Source: CAIQPS01 sp963843455
GTDB taxonomy: Bacteria > Actinomycetota > Thermoleophilia > RBG-16-64-13
DNA length: 64,000 nt
NCBI GenBank assembly: GCA_963843455.1
Contig: CAWJKE010000008.1
Coordinates: forward strand, 372,001-436,000
Reading direction: 5' to 3'
Below, piece by piece: positions 19,128 through 27,772 of this stretch. Under the pieces are notes generated by a model. The model saw nothing but the letters and a program-made list of their open reading frames with translations, ran no database searches and was not told the origin of the DNA. The position numbers and the translations under genes were made by a program. Positions within the stretch are counted from its first letter, which is position 1, and each line of letters begins with the position of its first letter.

Positions 19128-20246
19128 ATGGCGAAGCACAGGATCGGATGGTTGCCCGGCGACGGGATAGGGATCGAGGTCTGCACGGCCGCCCGGGTGG
19201 TCCTCGACCGCCTGGGTCTCGATGCCCAGTACGTGGAGGGCGATATCGGCTGGGAGTGCTGGCGAAAAGAAGGCGACGCCTTTCCGCAGCGGACGGTAGA
19301 TCTTCTCAAGAGCGTGGACGCAGCGCTTTTCGGCGCGATCACCTCCAAGCCGGTCAAGGCCGCCGAAGCAGAGCTGGTTACCGAGCTGCAGGGCAAGGGG
19401 CTGGTCTACCGCTCGCCCATCGTGCGCATGCGCCAGCTTTTCGACCTGTATGTGTGTCTGCGGCCCTGCAAAGCCTATCCGGGTAACCCGATCAATTTCA
19501 AAGAGGGCATAGATCTGGTCGTCTTCCGGGAGAACACCGAGGACCTCTACGCGGGCGTCGAGTTCAACCCGGTGCCCCAGGAGTTGGCCGACACCCTGGG
19601 CCATCTCTCCAAGAGTTTCGCTCCTTTCCAGAAGTTGCCCGGCGACGAGTACGCCATCTCGTGCAAGATCAATACCCGGGGCGGGTCGGAGCGCATCACT
19701 CGGGCGGCGTTCGAGTTCGCCCGGCTCCACGGGCGCAAGAAGGTGACCATCGTCCACAAGGCCAACGTGGTCAGAGCCACCGACGGGCTCTTCCTCGAGG
19801 CTGCGCGCTCGGTGGCCAAAGAGTTCCCCGATATCCAGGTGAACGACGCCAATATCGACGCCATCTGCATGTGGCTGCTCAAGAACCCCTTCGACTACGA
19901 CGTCCTGGTGGCGCCGAATCTGTACGGGGACATCATCTCCGACCTCTGCGCCCAGATGGTGGGCGGGCTCGGCTTCGGCTGCTCCGGCAACATCGGGACC
20001 CAACTCGCGGTCTTCGAGCCTACACACGGCTCGGCGCCCAAATACGCCGGCCAGAACAAGGTGAACCCCCTCGCGACGATCCTGGCCGCGAAGATGATGC
20101 TCGACTGGCTGGGCGAGAAAGACCTGGCGGTCCGGCTGGAGAGTGCCGTGGCGGCTCTCATCGCCGAGGGCGCGGTGCGCACCTACGACATGGGGGGCGC
20201 GAACACCACCATGGAGATGGCGGAGGCGGTGGCCTCCAAGCTGTAG
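19128..20246 (+). CDS. Isocitrate/isopropylmalate-family beta-decarboxylating dehydrogenase
   Basis: The 372-aa protein oxidatively decarboxylates a 2-hydroxy-3-carboxy acid with NAD(P). Signatures are GWLPGDGIGIEV, the substrate loop RMRQLFDLYVCLRP, VVFRENTEDLYAG, the NLYGDIISDL metal/cofactor motif, and FEPTHGSAPKYAGQNKVNPL. It differs from IPMDH in the substrate loop and most resembles NAD-isocitrate or homoisocitrate enzymes. ATG 19128 follows AGGGAGGA. It heads a run with a lyase of the isocitrate-lyase superfamily and a two-subunit aconitase-type hydro-lyase, so the product and substrate belong to a tricarboxylate or methylated analogue pathway. Confidence 0.88.
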   Translation: MAKHRIGWLPGDGIGIEVCTAARVVLDRLGLDAQYVEGDIGWECWRKEGDAFPQRTVDLLKSVDAALFGAITSKPVKAAEAELVTELQGKGLVYRSPIVRMRQLFDLYVCLRPCKAYPGNPINFKEGIDLVVFRENTEDLYAGVEFNPVPQELADTLGHLSKSFAPFQKLPGDEYAISCKINTRGGSERITRAAFEFARLHGRKKVTIVHKANVVRATDGLFLEAARSVAKEFPDIQVNDANIDAICMWLLKNPFDYDVLVAPNLYGDIISDLCAQMVGGLGFGCSGNIGTQLAVFEPTHGSAPKYAGQNKVNPLATILAAKMMLDWLGEKDLAVRLESAVAALIAEGAVRTYDMGGANTTMEMAEAVASKL

Positions 20247-20302
20247 TGAGCGAGCGGAGCGGGCAAATCGACGCCCCCGGGAAACGGGGGAGGAGGCGGT
20301 AC

Positions 20303-21241
20303 GTGAGCAATTCCAAGTCGGCGGTGTTGCGCAAGGCCATTATGGAGCGGCGGGCGGTGGTCGTGCCGGGTGCGTACGACGCTTTCAGCGCCAAGATCAT
20401 CGAGAAGTGTGGCTTTGAGGCCATCCAGGTATCGGGGTACGGCGTGGCGGGCTCGGTGCTCGGCAAGCCCGACGTGGGTCTGGTGCAGATGAAGGACGTG
20501 CTCGACGTAACCTGGAATATCGCCCAGGCCGTCGACATCCCGGTCATGGCCGACATCGACACTGGTGGCGGCAACGCGGTCAACGCGGCCTGGATCGCCG
20601 AGCGGCTCATCGCCATGGGCGTGGCGGGGATGAACATCGAGGATCAGGTCTTCCCCAAGAGGTGTGGCCATATGGCCGGCAAGGAAGTCATCGACGCCCA
20701 GGAGATGGCCGGCAAGGTGAGGGCCTGCGCCGACGTGCGCGACCGGCTGGATGCCGACTTCATCATCAACGCCCGCACCGACGCGGCGAGCGTGCTCGGC
20801 CTGGACGAGGCCATCGCCCGGTGCAACCTGTACCTGGAGGCGGGGGCCGATCTGGGCTTCATCGACGGCATCAGGACCAGGGCCGACGTGGAGCGGGCCG
20901 TCCACGAGGTCAAGGGGCCGGTGTCGGTCAACCTCATGGACGCCATCAGCGGCATGAAGACCGAGCTCATCCCCATCCCGGAACTGGCGGCCATGGGTGT
21001 GGGACGGGTATCTATCCCGGTGGCATCCATCATGGTGGTCCACAAGGCGCTCATGGAGTTCTTCGCCGCCCTCAAGGCCTCGCCCACCGGCACCCTGCCC
21101 GGGCAGACCCAGTGGGCCAGTTCGTTTGAGGAGTACACGGACTTCGTGGGCCTCAAGGACTACAAGTGCATGGAGGACGAATACCTGCCGCGGCAGCGGA
21201 TGGAGACCAAGTACGGGGACGCCAAGAAGATCGTCGGCTGA
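20303..21241 (+). CDS. Isocitrate lyase/PEP mutase superfamily lyase (methylisocitrate or 2,3-dimethylmalate lyase type)
   Basis: The 312-aa protein is the short form of the superfamily that splits 2-methylisocitrate to pyruvate and succinate, or 2,3-dimethylmalate to propionate and pyruvate. It shows the catalytic FPKRCGHMAGK loop, ADIDTGGGNA (metal site), IEDQVF, NARTDA and VSVNLMDA. The full-length isocitrate lyase insertion is absent, so glyoxylate-cycle isocitrate lyase is less likely. GTG 20303 follows GGAGGAGG. Its neighbours are a dehydrogenase and LeuC/LeuD-type hydro-lyase subunits, the right partners for either pathway. Confidence 0.85.
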   Translation: MSNSKSAVLRKAIMERRAVVVPGAYDAFSAKIIEKCGFEAIQVSGYGVAGSVLGKPDVGLVQMKDVLDVTWNIAQAVDIPVMADIDTGGGNAVNAAWIAERLIAMGVAGMNIEDQVFPKRCGHMAGKEVIDAQEMAGKVRACADVRDRLDADFIINARTDAASVLGLDEAIARCNLYLEAGADLGFIDGIRTRADVERAVHEVKGPVSVNLMDAISGMKTELIPIPELAAMGVGRVSIPVASIMVVHKALMEFFAALKASPTGTLPGQTQWASSFEEYTDFVGLKDYKCMEDEYLPRQRMETKYGDAKKIVG

Positions 21242-21342
21242 GAGGCCGGAGGCCGGCGCTTGGAGGGCCCGGGTGCCAAGAAGCGGGCGTGCCGCGGCTG
21301 GCCGCCTGAACGCCCAGTGGACGCGCGAAAGGAGAGAAGCCC

Positions 21343-22632
21343 GTGGGAATGACCGTTGCGGAGAAGATACTGGCCCGGGCGGCCGGCGTCGCGGAGGTGT
21401 CGCCGGGGATGGTCGTAGAGCCGGCCGTAGACCTGGCCATGTCACACGAGAACTCGGCCTTGGTCATGAACCAGTTCTCGGAGATATTCGAGGGCACCGG
21501 TCTCGAGCCGACCGTGTGGGATCCCGGCAAGATCGCGATCATCTTCGACCACCGCGTCCCGGCGGAGACGGCCAAGACGGCCACCAATCAGAAGAAGATC
21601 CGAGACTTCGTGGCCAAGCAGGGCATCACAAAGTTCCACGACGTGCGGGGCGACGAGGGCGGCATCTGCCACCAGATCCTGGCGGAGAGCGGCTACGTGG
21701 TGCCGGGAATGGTGGTCGTCGGCGCCGACAGCCACACCAGCAGCCACGGGGCCATGGGGGCGATGGCCATCGGTGTGGGGGCGACCGACATGGCTGGGGT
21801 GTGGGCGCTCGGCCGGCTGGTCAACGTGGAAGTGCCACCCACCATCAAAGTCGTGGCCGACGGCGAGTTCAGGCCGTATGTGGGCCCCAAAGACCTCATC
21901 CTCTACCTCATCGGCATGATCTCCGCTGAGGGCGCCAACTTTAGGGTGATCGAGTTCCACGGTCGGGCTATCAAGCACATGCCGGTGTCAGGCCGCCTGG
22001 TGCTCTGCAACATGTCCGTGGAAGCCGGCGCCACGTGTGGCATCGTCCCCGCCGACGAGGAGACCTTCCGCTACCTCCGGGACGAAGCTTGCGCGAGCGG
22101 CCCCTTCACAGCTGTCGCTCCGGACCCGGATGCCACCTACGAGAAGGTGATCGAGATCGACGTCACCCGGCTGGAGCCGCAGGTGGCCCGGCCGCACACC
22201 GTGGACAACGTCGTGCCTGTCGGCCAGGTCGAAGGCGTTCACGTGGATCAGGTGGTCATCGGCTCGTGCACCAACGGCCGGCTGGACGACCTGGAGGCGG
22301 CGGCGGCTGTTGTCCGAGGCAAGAAGCTGCCTCCTGGCACCCGGATGCTCGTGTTCCCGGCTTCGTGGCGTATCTGGACCGAGGCCATGCGCAGAGGCTA
22401 TTTGAGCGACCTGGCCGACGCCGGAGCGGTGATCATGAACCCGGGTTGCGGCTGCTGCCTGGGCGTCCACCAAGGCGCGCTGGGCGATGGGGAGGTGGCC
22501 TTGGCTACCACCAACCGCAACTTCAAGGGCCGGATGGGCAACCCGAACGCCTCGGTCTACCTGGCCTCGCCGCTGACGGCGGCGGCGAGCGCGCTGCGCG
22601 GAGAGATAACCGACCCGCGGAAAGGAGTCTGA
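21343..22632 (+). CDS. Aconitase-family hydro-lyase, large subunit (LeuC/homoaconitase type)
   Basis: The 429-aa protein binds a [4Fe-4S] cluster and interconverts hydroxy-acid isomers by dehydration and rehydration. The cluster cysteines appear as VIGSCTNGR and NPGCGCCLGVH; GADSHTSSHGAMGAMAIGVG and SHENSALV are also conserved. The length is that of the separate large subunit of isopropylmalate isomerase, homoaconitase or dimethylmalate dehydratase. GTG 21343 is chosen because AAAGGAG is 8-10 nt upstream; ATG 21349 is an alternative. The small subunit follows after 1 nt. Confidence 0.9.
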   Translation: MGMTVAEKILARAAGVAEVSPGMVVEPAVDLAMSHENSALVMNQFSEIFEGTGLEPTVWDPGKIAIIFDHRVPAETAKTATNQKKIRDFVAKQGITKFHDVRGDEGGICHQILAESGYVVPGMVVVGADSHTSSHGAMGAMAIGVGATDMAGVWALGRLVNVEVPPTIKVVADGEFRPYVGPKDLILYLIGMISAEGANFRVIEFHGRAIKHMPVSGRLVLCNMSVEAGATCGIVPADEETFRYLRDEACASGPFTAVAPDPDATYEKVIEIDVTRLEPQVARPHTVDNVVPVGQVEGVHVDQVVIGSCTNGRLDDLEAAAAVVRGKKLPPGTRMLVFPASWRIWTEAMRRGYLSDLADAGAVIMNPGCGCCLGVHQGALGDGEVALATTNRNFKGRMGNPNASVYLASPLTAAASALRGEITDPRKGV

Positions 22633-22633
22633 G

Positions 22634-23131
22634 ATGGCGAAGGTAGTCCTCCGTCTGGGCGACGATGTGTCGACCGATGCCATCTATCCAGGTCGCTTCA
22701 TGGCCACGGTGCTCCCCACCGAGACGCCGCAGTACTGTTTCGCCGACCTGACCGATTTCAACAAGAAACTCAAAGACGGGGGCGTCGCCCCGGGCAGCGT
22801 GGTGGTCGCCGACCGCAACTTCGGCACCGGCTCGTCGCGAGAGCAGGCCGCCTCCTGCCTCAAGGGTTGGGACCTGACTGTGGTCGCGAACAACTACTCG
22901 CGCATCTTCCTGCAAAACGCTGTCAACCTGGGCCTGCGGTTGGTCATCTGTCCGGACCTCGAGGCGGCCGAAGGCGACGAGCTGGAATTCAGGGACGGCG
23001 AGGTGGTCGACGTCACCACGGGCAAGAAGTACGCGGTGGAGCCGCTGCCTCCGGCCCGGCAGGCCATCGTGGATGCCGGTGGACTGATCCCCTACATCCG
23101 CAAACGCGTAGTGGAGGAGCGGGCTCGGTAG
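22634..23131 (+). CDS. Aconitase-family hydro-lyase, small subunit (LeuD type)
   Basis: The 165-aa swivel-domain subunit carries DDVSTDAIYPGRF, where the loop after DAIYPG contributes to substrate choice, and NFGTGSSREQA, the conserved active-site serine loop. Canonical LeuD has IPARY at the first position, so isopropylmalate is not the obvious substrate. ATG 22634 lies 1 nt after the large-subunit stop. Together they could act on citrate/methylcitrate, homocitrate or dimethylmaleate; sequence alone does not decide. Confidence 0.9.
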   Translation: MAKVVLRLGDDVSTDAIYPGRFMATVLPTETPQYCFADLTDFNKKLKDGGVAPGSVVVADRNFGTGSSREQAASCLKGWDLTVVANNYSRIFLQNAVNLGLRLVICPDLEAAEGDELEFRDGEVVDVTTGKKYAVEPLPPARQAIVDAGGLIPYIRKRVVEERAR

Positions 23132-23158
23132 GAGGGGCCGCCTTGCGATGAGACGACC

Positions 23159-23187
23159 GGGGGCGCGGCGCCCGGCGCCGCGCCCCC
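23159..23187. terminator. GC-rich hairpin between convergent genes
   Basis: A perfect 14-bp inverted repeat (23159-23172 and 23174-23187) is centred on one C. It lies between the hydro-lyase operon and the convergent membrane protein gene. There is no U-run, so it may end transcription in both directions only weakly or with Rho. Confidence 0.5.
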
Positions 23188-23205
23188 GCACCCAAACTGG
23201 GCCGG

Positions 23206-24555
23206 TCACCCGACCTCCGGCAGTGCGTCCCGTTCGCGCACCAGGTCACGCTCGCTCACCGCTCGGCGCGCATCGCGGCTGCGCACCCATAGCCAGCAGG
23301 TGCGGACGAATTCCCCGAAGGTGAAGGCCGCCAGCGCCACATAGAGGCCCACCGCCCCGCCCCAGAGCACACCGGCGATCAAGGCCACGGTGACCACACC
23401 CAAGAAGATCAGCACCGCCTCGGTTATGCTCCGCGTCCGGCGGCTGTGAAGGATCATCCCCTGGAAGTAGCTCTGTGCCACCGCCAAGGCCGGCATGGGC
23501 AGGAGTATGTACAGCGACTTGTGGATCATGGCCGGCAAAGGCGGGGCCAGATGCATGAGATCGGCGAAGATGGCGGTCGAAACGGCCGGGATGATGAGCA
23601 CGACCAGACAGGCGGTAGCGACGCCGGCGATGACCACGGCGAAGCGGAACAGCAACCGGGATGAACGTCTGCGTTCCACCAGCGCCACCACCACTTCGTT
23701 GTATGAGCCGCCAAAACTCCCGGTGATGTAGCGGACGGCCCCCACCACCGGCCAGGCCGCTAGGGAAAGCAGAGGGAGGGGCATGCGGCTCATGGCCGCA
23801 CTGCCGATGGGGTTCGCGACAAGTATCAGCACCTGGGTGAGCGACAGCGGGATGTAGAAATCGAGCATGGCCCGGGTCGTGAGGGGGATCGCGACTCGAG
23901 GCGCAGGTCTCAGCTGGTCGCGGAGCGTCGGACGCACGGCCAGATGCACGTAGAAGGCCTCGGTGAGCACGCCGGCGATCACACCGCAGCCCGCGACGAC
24001 GATCCCCGGCCAACCACCGAAGTATCCGATAGCGAGCATCGTGGCGTCGGCCGTGAAGCGCACGGCCGTCCCCACACCGACCTTAAGAGAGTGCCCAAAG
24101 CGGATGAGCACACCCTGGTGGAACCGGCGATAACCGATCGACCAGGTCCAGGGGATCATGATGAACAGACCGACCCGAGCAGGTGCGAGGACTGCCTTCG
24201 GAGCGCCGAGCAGGTCTTCGGCGATCACGTAGTAGAGCGGCGTGGCCACGATCAGGATATGGAGCGCGGTCATCGAGGCCCCAAGCCGGTTCATGAAGCG
24301 GCGCATCTTGATGTAAGAGTCCCAGTCGCGGGACAACGCGGTGGAGAAGGCGAGCATCATGATGATGGGCGCCTCGACCATGAGAGCGAGTGGGAACACG
24401 ACGCCGCCCCAAGCCGCGAGGTTGACGGTGGGGTTGGGCAGCCGGGACACGACCGCGGCCACGGCAGGTCCTTCGAAGCCCATGAGGATCCAGCTCGCGG
24501 TGAGCGGCCACCAGGTGCGCAGTATCTCGCGGATGCGAAGAGTGGTTTCGGGCAT
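23206..24555 (-). CDS. Multi-pass membrane protein, MATE/ANKH-like (MOP flippase-type)
   Basis: The 449-aa protein has about 12 hydrophobic segments and the two-bundle look of MATE-like transporters; the N-terminal WWPLTASWILMGFEGPAVAAVVS and VEAPIIMMLAFSTALSRDW recall bacterial homologues of the ANKH pyrophosphate/citrate transporter. The substrate is unknown. It is convergent with the hydro-lyase operon and divergent from the flavodiiron gene. ATG 24555 lacks a clear ribosome site; TTG 24591 would add 12 residues. Confidence 0.75.
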   Translation of the reverse strand: MPETTLRIREILRTWWPLTASWILMGFEGPAVAAVVSRLPNPTVNLAAWGGVVFPLALMVEAPIIMMLAFSTALSRDWDSYIKMRRFMNRLGASMTALHILIVATPLYYVIAEDLLGAPKAVLAPARVGLFIMIPWTWSIGYRRFHQGVLIRFGHSLKVGVGTAVRFTADATMLAIGYFGGWPGIVVAGCGVIAGVLTEAFYVHLAVRPTLRDQLRPAPRVAIPLTTRAMLDFYIPLSLTQVLILVANPIGSAAMSRMPLPLLSLAAWPVVGAVRYITGSFGGSYNEVVVALVERRRSSRLLFRFAVVIAGVATACLVVLIIPAVSTAIFADLMHLAPPLPAMIHKSLYILLPMPALAVAQSYFQGMILHSRRTRSITEAVLIFLGVVTVALIAGVLWGGAVGLYVALAAFTFGEFVRTCWLWVRSRDARRAVSERDLVRERDALPEVG

Positions 24556-24696
24556 GGCAGGGAGGGATATTCGCGTACTATTGGCCCGCAATCAACGGTG
24601 CGGGTTCTAAGTGGCGTTTTCCGGTGGGGTAGATATACACCTGACGAGCGTATCTGCAGCGGATGGAACGGCGCTAGCCGAGGAGGATATCAGCAG

Positions 24697-25873
24697 ATGA
24701 AGCCACGCGAAATGCGACCGGGTGTCTACTGGGTAGGTGCGGTGGATTGGGACCGGAGGACATTCGACTCGCTCATCCCGCTTCCTGAGGGGACCAGCTA
24801 CAACTCGTACCTGGTGAAGGGGACCGAGAAGACCGCGTTGCTCGATACGGTGGACCCGACGATGACACATGTCCTGCTCGACAGGCTCCGGGGAGTGGAC
24901 CGTCTCGACTACGTGATCATCCAGCATGTGGAGCAGGACCACTCGGGCTCGCTGCCGGCCGTCCTCTCCCGCTTTCCCCGAGGCGCGCGTGTTCTGCAGC
25001 GCTCGGGCGGTGGACCTGTTGGCGACGCATGTGCACGTGTCGGGCGACGTGGTCACTGCCGTGGAAGACGGCCAGGAATTTTCTCTGGGCGGAAAGACGC
25101 TCCGCTTCGTCTACACGCCCTGGGCCCACTGGCCCGAGACTATGTCCACCTTCCTTCCCGAGGACAAGACGCTCTTCAGTTGCGACATGTTCGGCTCGCA
25201 CCTGGCCACGACCGACCTGTACGGGAGCGAAGACGAGGTCTACCCGGCGGCCAAGCGCTACTTCGCCGAGATCATGATGCCGTTCCGGCCCATGCTGAAG
25301 AAGAACCTCGACAAGATCGAGCCGCTGGGCGCCGAGTTGATCGCACCCAGCCACGGACCGGTCTACGCGCACCCCCAGTACATCATCGACGCCCACCGAG
25401 ACTGGGTGGACGGGCCGCCACACAACCTGGTCCTCATCCCGTTCGTGACCATGCACGGGAGCACCACGATCATGGTCGATAGGTTGACCGCCGCTCTGAC
25501 GGAACGCGGGGTGAAGGTGGAGCGACTCGATCTCCAGGGCGTCGACCTCGGAAGATTGGCGACGGTCCTCGTGGACGCGGCGACGGTCGTCGCCGCCACC
25601 CCCACGGTCATGACCCACCCGCATCCGCTCATGGTCTCGGCCTTGTACCTGGCCAACGCCCTCAAGCCCAAAGTGCAGTTTCTGTCGGCAATGGTCACCT
25701 ATGGCTGGGCGACGAGCGCTCTGGAGCACATCGGCACCCTGACGAGCGGCCTGAAGGCCGAGTTCATCGAACCGGTGCTGGTCAAAGGTCTGCCGACCGA
25801 GGAGGACCTCCTCAGGGTCGACGCTCTGGCGGACGCGATCGCGGCGAAGCATGCCGAGGCGGGCCTGGTTTGA
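24697..25873 (+). CDS. Flavodiiron protein (class A; O2/NO reductase) (one frameshift)
   Basis: The N-terminal metallo-beta-lactamase-like di-iron domain shows HVEQDHSG (HxExDH, about residues 77-83), TPWAHWPET, SCDMFGSH and APSHGPVY. The C-terminal flavodoxin domain starts near VLIPFVTMHGSTTIMV. These enzymes reduce O2 to water or NO to N2O in anaerobes. A +1 shift in a CCCC run near 24977 splits the gene; removing one C joins LSRFPEARVF and restores about 391 residues. ATG 24697 follows AGGAGGAT. It is single, and partners such as rubredoxin are not adjacent, though the reverse rubrerythrin gene lies 15 kb upstream. Confidence 0.9.
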
Positions 25874-25950
25874 GGGGAGGGTGCGAAGAACGAGGCGGCG
25901 GAATGAAGCGCACGGGCGGCGCCGCCGTGCGTGGCCATCGGAGGCGAGGT

Positions 25951-25956
25951 TATAAT
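25951..25956 (+). promoter_or_regulatory. Consensus -10 element upstream of hisG
   Basis: A perfect TATAAT lies 55 nt before the hisG ATG in otherwise GC-rich sequence. The position 17 nt upstream holds only a poor -35, so this is a tentative promoter. Confidence 0.4.
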
Positions 25957-26010
25957 TCGGTTGCGCCATTTCCTCGCCGACCCCACTCAACAAGCGCTGG
26001 AGAGCCTCAC

Positions 26011-26881
26011 ATGATCCTCAAACTCGGCATACCCAAGGGCAGCCTCGAGAACGCTACCGTCGACCTTTTCCGGCGGGCGGGCTTCAACGTCACCACCTCC
26101 AGCCGGTCGTACTTCCCGGTCGTCGACGACCCGGAGTTGCAGTGCATGCTCATCCGCGCGCAGGAGATGGCCCGCTACGTGGAGGACGGCGTGCTCGACG
26201 CCGGCATCACCGGACTGGACTGGGTCCAGGAGAACGAGGTCGTGGTCCAGTCTGTATGCGATCTCGTCTACGCCAAGCAGAGCTTCGGCAAGGTGCGCTG
26301 GGTGCTCGCGGTGCCCGAGGGCGCGCCGTTCCAGTCGGTCAAAGACCTCGAAGGCAAGATCATCGCCACCGAGTTGGTCGCCACTACCAAGAGGTATCTC
26401 GCCGAGAACGGTGTCAACGCCAAAGTCGAATTCAGTTGGGGCGCGACCGAAGTGAAGCCGCCGGAACTGGCCGACGCCATCGTGGAGGTCACCGAGACCG
26501 GGAGCTCGTTGCGCGCCAACAAACTCCGCATCATCGAGACGGTGCTCGAGTCCAATACGCAGTTGATCGCCAACGTCGATTCGTGGGAGGACCCAGAGAA
26601 GCGGCGCAAGCTCGAGGACATCACCATGCTGCTGCAAGGCGCCATCGCGGCGCTGGGCAAGGTCGGACTGATGTTGAACGTGCGCCGCGCCGACCTATCG
26701 GCCGTCTCTGGATGTGCTGCCGGCGCTCCTGAAGCCGACCATCTCCACCCTCAGCGACGAGGACTGGCTGGCAGTCAACACGATCCTCGACGAATCGACC
26801 GTTCGCGTCATCATCCCGCGTCTCAAGGAAGCGGGCGCGCAGGGCATCGTGGAATACCCCTTGAACAAGATCGTCATGTAG
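26011..26881 (+). CDS. hisG: ATP phosphoribosyltransferase, long form (one frameshift)
   Basis: HisG catalyses the first step of histidine synthesis, joining ATP and PRPP. Landmarks are LKLGIPKGSLENATVDLF, DAGITGLDW, TELVATTKRYL, and the PRPP loop region EVTETGSSLRANKLRI. A C-terminal ACT-like regulatory domain (LDVLPALLKPTIS ... EGAQGIVEYPLNKIVM-type end) follows a +1 shift near 26705, giving the long form of about 289 residues, normally feedback-inhibited by histidine. No other his genes are in the window. ATG 26011 has GGAGAG upstream. The flavin reductase gene starts 14 nt after its stop. Confidence 0.9.
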
Positions 26882-26895
26882 CGACGGGAACCGAA

Positions 26896-27651
26896 GTGCA
26901 GAGCTCGTACCCATCCAGGCTCGTCGAGAAGATACCGCGGGTGGCCGACGTGGTGTCGTTCCGCTTCGAGCGACCCGAAGCCTACCGATTCCAGGCAGGC
27001 CAGTGGTTCGAGATCACGTTTGCCCGCCCGAGACTCCGCAGAGCCGTTCGAGCACCACTTCTCGCACTCCGATGCTCCCACCGAGCCCTGGCTGGAGTTC
27101 ACCACGCGTATGCGGGGATCCGAGTTCAAGAACGCGCTGTCCGCGCTTCCCGTAGGCAGTGACGTCCGGCTGGAGGGACCCTTATGGTTCCTTCGTCATG
27201 CCGCCGGAAGTCGAGCGAGCGGCCTTTCTTGCCGGCGGTATCGGCATCACCTGTGCCCGGAGCATCCTTCGCTGGGTAGCGCATCTGCGAACGCCTCGGC
27301 GGCAGGATCGGGAGGGGGAGAGCAGCCGTCTCTGGCGTTGCGGGAGATGATGCTGTTCTTCGCCAATCGCTCGGAAGACGCGATCCCGTTCGCTGCGGAA
27401 CTGGAGGAACTGGCGGCGAGCCTCCCGGGTCTGCGGGTGGTTCACGTGCTCAGCCAACCCGCGAGAGAGCTGGCACGGCCACCGCGGACATCTCGATCAG
27501 ACGATCCTCGCGGCCGAGGTTGGCGAGCCGGAGGCGTGGAACTACTTCGTGAGCGGTCCACCGTCATTCGATCAGGCGATGCAAGGAGATGCTCGTGGAG
27601 TGGGGCATCGACGCCGCGCGCGTCAAGATGGAGCGGTTCGAGGGCTACTAG
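26896..27651 (+). CDS. Ferredoxin-NAD(P) reductase-like flavoprotein, broken by several frameshifts
   Basis: Pieces in successive frames assemble into one FAD/NAD oxidoreductase of about 250 residues: YPSRLVEKIPRVADVVSFRF, QAGQWFEITF, EPFEHHFSHSDAPTE, VRLEGPYGSFVMPPE (flavin-binding region), AAFLAGGIGITCARS (NAD site), MLFFANRSEDAIPFA and NYFVSGPPSFDQAM. At least four shifts occur between about 27030 and 27585. The motifs are intact, so either the sequence is locally poor or the gene is decaying. It probably transfers electrons between NAD(P)H and an iron-sulfur or diiron partner. Start GTG 26896 is the best fit. Confidence 0.65.
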
Positions 27652-27689
27652 GAGCGCACCCCCGCGGGTAAGGTTGTTCTGCGGAGGCC

Positions 27690-27716
27690 GCCGGAGGGCG
27701 CTGGGCGCCCTCCGGC
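27690..27716. terminator. Hairpin between convergent reductase and hcp genes
   Basis: A perfect 12-bp stem (GCCGGAGGGCGC at 27690-27701 with GCGCCCTCCGGC at 27705-27716) and a TGG loop lie in the 121-nt gap between the two convergent stops. There is no T-run on either strand. Confidence 0.55.
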
Positions 27717-27772
27717 AGCGGGGTGGTTCGAGAGGCCACGCGGAAAGGCGCGGCGTCCGCGGCCCTTGGAGA

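Noticed and set aside
23944..24660. Open frame opposite the membrane protein, running into the flavodiiron gene
   Set aside because: Composition is a Gly/Asp/Arg-rich shadow; the real start of the flavodiiron gene is ATG 24697.
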